Shown here piece by piece: positions 26,386 through 28,722 of a stretch of 28,722 nucleotides of DNA. The stretch spans positions 1-28,722 of the forward strand of contig JBMUAQ010000012.1 of assembly GCA_049454855.1 (NCBI GenBank). The letters are read 5' to 3'. Position numbers and translations under genes: made by a program. The stretch's first letter is position 1. Each line of letters opens with the position of its first letter. Source of the stretch: UBA2093 sp049454855. Its GTDB lineage: Bacteria; Actinomycetota; Acidimicrobiia; Acidimicrobiales; Ilumatobacteraceae. The notes beneath the pieces were generated by a model. It searched no databases. It was not told the origin of the DNA and saw only the letters and a program-made list of their open reading frames with translations.

Positions 26386-28340
26386 CAGGCCCGCTCGGGA
26401 GGGCGGCGCTACTCGTGGGACTGGTGGGGGCCGTGTTCGGCCTCCTTGCCGCGGTCGTCGGCACCCGTCGTCGCGACCCCGGCGTGATGCGCCTGGCACC
26501 CCGCTTCGCAGTTCTCACGGGGGTCTCCTCCGTCGCCGCGTTCGCGTGCATGGAGTGGGCCATGATCACGCGGGACTTCTCGCTCGCCTACGTGCAGAAG
26601 GTGGGCTCGTGGAGCACGCCCGCGCTCTACAACTTCGCCGCCGTGTGGAGTGCGCTCGAGGGCTCCATTCTCCTGTGGCTGCTGGTGCTCACGGTGCTCA
26701 CCGTCGGCGTCGCATGGAAGTACCGCGCGAAGCTGGACGACCCCATGGTCGGCTGGGCGATGGCGACGCTCTTCTTCGTGGGGGTGTTCTTCTTCGTGCT
26801 CACGCTCGGGCCGGCAAACCCCTTCGCGGAGGGGCCGCCCGGCGTGCTCGACGGTCCCGGCCCCAACCCGCTGCTGCAGAACCACATCCTCGTGATGTTC
26901 CACCCACCCGTCCTCTACATCGGGTACGTGGGGTTCACGGTGCCGTTCGCGTTCGCCATCGGTGCGCTGGTCACGGGCCGCGTGGGCGAGGGATGGCTGC
27001 TCGAGACCAGGCGGTGGGCGCTCCTGTCGTGGGGTTTCCTCACGTTCGGCATCGTGCTCGGCAGCTGGTGGAGCTACGAGGTTCTCGGTTGGGGCGGTGT
27101 GTGGGCATGGGACCCGGTGGAGAACGCCTCGTTCATCCCGTGGCTCACGGGCACCGCGTACATCCACTCCGTGCTGGTGCAGGAGCGCCGGGGGATGCTG
27201 CGGGTGTGGAACCTCTCGCTCCTCGTCGCCACGTTCAGCCTCACCATCCTCGGCACGTTCCTCACGCGGTCGGGGGTGCTGAACAGCGTGCACGCGTTCA
27301 GCGACAGCCAGATCGGCCCGTACCTGCTCACGTTCTTTGCGGTGGTGGTGCTGGCGTCCGTGGTTCTCATCGGGTGGCGTGGCGACCTGCTGCGTTCTCC
27401 CGGCACCATCGACTCACCGGTGTCCCGCGAGGGTGCGTTCCTCGCGAACAACGTGGTGTTCAGTGTGTTCGCGTTCGTCGTGCTGCTCGGCACGGTGTTC
27501 CCGCTGGTGGTGGAGGCGCTGCAGAACCGCCAGCTCGTGGTCGGCGAACCGTTCTTCGACCGGCTCGGCGTGCCCGTGGGTCTCACCATGCTGTTCCTCA
27601 TGTGCATCGCACCGGTCCTGCCGTGGCGGAAGGCCTCGGGGGAACTCCTGTCGCAGCGACTCTTCTGGCCGGCATGGGGAGGCACTCTCGCCCTGCTCTG
27701 TTCGGTGCTCGCCGGTGCATCAGGCATCGCGCCGCTCCTCACCTTCTTCCTCGGCGGTTTCGCCGGTGGTGCCGCGCTGCGTCAGTTGGTGCTGGCCACG
27801 CGCCGGCAGGGTTGGCGCGGACTCGTCGGCCGTGCGAACGGCGGCATGGTGGTGCACATCGGCGTGATCCTCATCGCGGTGGCGCTCGCCGCGTCGAACA
27901 GCCACACCCGCAGCCAGGAACTGAACCTCGTGCAGGGCAAGCCGGCCGTGTGGGCGGGCCACACGTTCGAGCTCACGGGTTTCCGGCGCACCGTCGACGA
28001 CAGGCAGACCAAGGTGTCGGCGGTGGTGCTGGTCGACGGCACGGAGCGCGCGCCGGCCCTCACCAAGTTCGTGAAGATGGGCCAGAACATCGGCACGCCG
28101 TCCGTGCTCACCACGCTCACGAAGGACATCTACGTCACGCTCGAGTCGCCGGTGCGCATGGATTCGGGCGAGGCGCGCATCAAGGTGTTCGTGAAACCGA
28201 TGATCGTGTGGATCTGGATCGGCGGTGGCCTCATGCTGCTCGGCACGTTGCTCGCCATGTTCCCCGGTCGCCGCCGCAGGCCCACCGACCCCGTGTCCGC
28301 ACCCGTTCCGGTGGCCCCGCGCGCGGAGGGCAGGAAGTGA
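26364..28340 (+). CDS. ccmF: Cytochrome c heme lyase subunit CcmF
   Basis: The 658-aa protein has about 14-15 membrane helices and the signature WGGVWAWDPVEN at 243-254. Histidines His174, His180 and His268 sit where CcmF binds its own heme b and the incoming heme. It joins heme to the apocytochrome CXXCH motif. The C-terminal soluble region (about 545-625) and final helix are complete. The GTG start lies inside the ccmE end, with GAGG seven bases upstream; the stop overlaps the GTG of ccmG as GTGA. It is about normal length for the family. Confidence 0.95.
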   Translation: MLAVGGLAGPLGRAALLVGLVGAVFGLLAAVVGTRRRDPGVMRLAPRFAVLTGVSSVAAFACMEWAMITRDFSLAYVQKVGSWSTPALYNFAAVWSALEGSILLWLLVLTVLTVGVAWKYRAKLDDPMVGWAMATLFFVGVFFFVLTLGPANPFAEGPPGVLDGPGPNPLLQNHILVMFHPPVLYIGYVGFTVPFAFAIGALVTGRVGEGWLLETRRWALLSWGFLTFGIVLGSWWSYEVLGWGGVWAWDPVENASFIPWLTGTAYIHSVLVQERRGMLRVWNLSLLVATFSLTILGTFLTRSGVLNSVHAFSDSQIGPYLLTFFAVVVLASVVLIGWRGDLLRSPGTIDSPVSREGAFLANNVVFSVFAFVVLLGTVFPLVVEALQNRQLVVGEPFFDRLGVPVGLTMLFLMCIAPVLPWRKASGELLSQRLFWPAWGGTLALLCSVLAGASGIAPLLTFFLGGFAGGAALRQLVLATRRQGWRGLVGRANGGMVVHIGVILIAVALAASNSHTRSQELNLVQGKPAVWAGHTFELTGFRRTVDDRQTKVSAVVLVDGTERAPALTKFVKMGQNIGTPSVLTTLTKDIYVTLESPVRMDSGEARIKVFVKPMIVWIWIGGGLMLLGTLLAMFPGRRRRPTDPVSAPVPVAPRAEGRK

Positions 28341-28722
28341 ACCCGCGCCGCGCCCCTGTTGTTGCCGCGGCGGTGGGTGCAGTGCTGCTCGGTCTTCTCG
28401 TGCTGCTCGCAGTTGCCGACCCCGCGACGGATTCCGCGTCCTCGCCGTTGCTCGGCCGTCCCGCGCCGGCGGTGGTGTCGGAGACCCTCGACGGCCGGCC
28501 GTTCGACCTCGCGCGGCGCAAGGGAAGCTGGGTGGTGCTGAACTTCTTCAACTCCACGTGCGTGCCGTGCCGCAACGAGCACCCGAACCTCGTCGCGTTC
28601 GCGGAGGCACAGGAGAACGCCCGGAACCCGGTGGAGCTCTACACGGTCGTGAACGACGATTCCGACACGGCCGTCTCGGCATTCTTCGACGCGAACGGCG
28701 GTGACTGGCCGCGGGTACGCGA
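28337..28722 (+). CDS. ccmG: CcmG/TlpA-like thiol-disulfide oxidoreductase (partial)
   Basis: The first 128 codons are visible before the window ends. The protein has an N-terminal membrane anchor (about 7-27) and a thioredoxin-like domain with FFNSTCVPCRNEHP (Cys75 and Cys78). In System I maturation this protein keeps apocytochrome cysteines reduced before heme is attached. The GTG overlaps the ccmF stop. The C-terminal half and any ccmH gene are outside the window. Confidence 0.9.
   Translation, partial: MNPRRAPVVAAAVGAVLLGLLVLLAVADPATDSASSPLLGRPAPAVVSETLDGRPFDLARRKGSWVVLNFFNSTCVPCRNEHPNLVAFAEAQENARNPVELYTVVNDDSDTAVSAFFDANGGDWPRVR

Overview
The window is GC-rich bacterial DNA packed with genes and contains no rRNA, tRNA, CRISPR array or insertion sequence that I could find. 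The gene set points to an actinobacterium: a DinB/maleylpyruvate-isomerase-like protein, a HelD/HelR-type RNA polymerase recycling factor, a class E-like sortase, a group III phosphofructokinase, a DtxR-type regulator with FeoA-like domain, and a full-length Lhr helicase. A System I (Ccm) cytochrome c maturation operon is unusual for actinobacteria and makes me favour the class Acidimicrobiia; that assignment is inference.

Region 1 (1-2588, + strand): the end of an upstream gene, an unrecognised 296-aa protein, a DinB-like protein, and a visibly less GC-rich pair (a DUF6308-like protein and a small hypothetical). Region 2 (2553-5861, - strand): a TPP-riboswitch-controlled thiamine operon thiN-thiB-thiP, with start and stop codons overlapping and no ATPase gene. 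Region 3 (5889-7206, - strand): a small coiled-coil membrane protein and a ZnT9-like cation diffusion facilitator, divergent from an SDR oxidoreductase (7267-8055). Region 4 (8071-12816): a metallophosphoesterase, an NfuA-like Fe-S scaffold, a MOSC protein, a conserved hypothetical, phosphofructokinase and a Lys-tailed hypothetical. Region 5 (12843-17122): a secreted PKD-like protein, HelD, a small lipoprotein and a DtxR-family regulator. Region 6 (17186-22560): the 1510-residue Lhr helicase, then a TetR regulator paired with a small two-TM protein. Region 7 (22578-28722): a sortase and the operon ccmA-B-C-D-E-F-G, running off the right edge.

The main regulatory observation is that many genes have a TANNNT -10 box ending only 6-9 nt before the start codon, which predicts leaderless mRNAs; a second class has clear Shine-Dalgarno sites. 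The thiamine genes work together: TPP shuts off import (ThiB, ThiP) and final phosphorylation (ThiN). The Ccm genes together export heme (CcmABCD), chaperone it (CcmE), attach it to apocytochromes (CcmF) and reduce apocytochrome thiols (CcmG). I found no clearly novel multi-gene system; the most open items are the unrecognised proteins at 39-929, 1533-2588 and 12262-12816, the DtxR-like regulator with an altered metal site, and the missing ThiQ.
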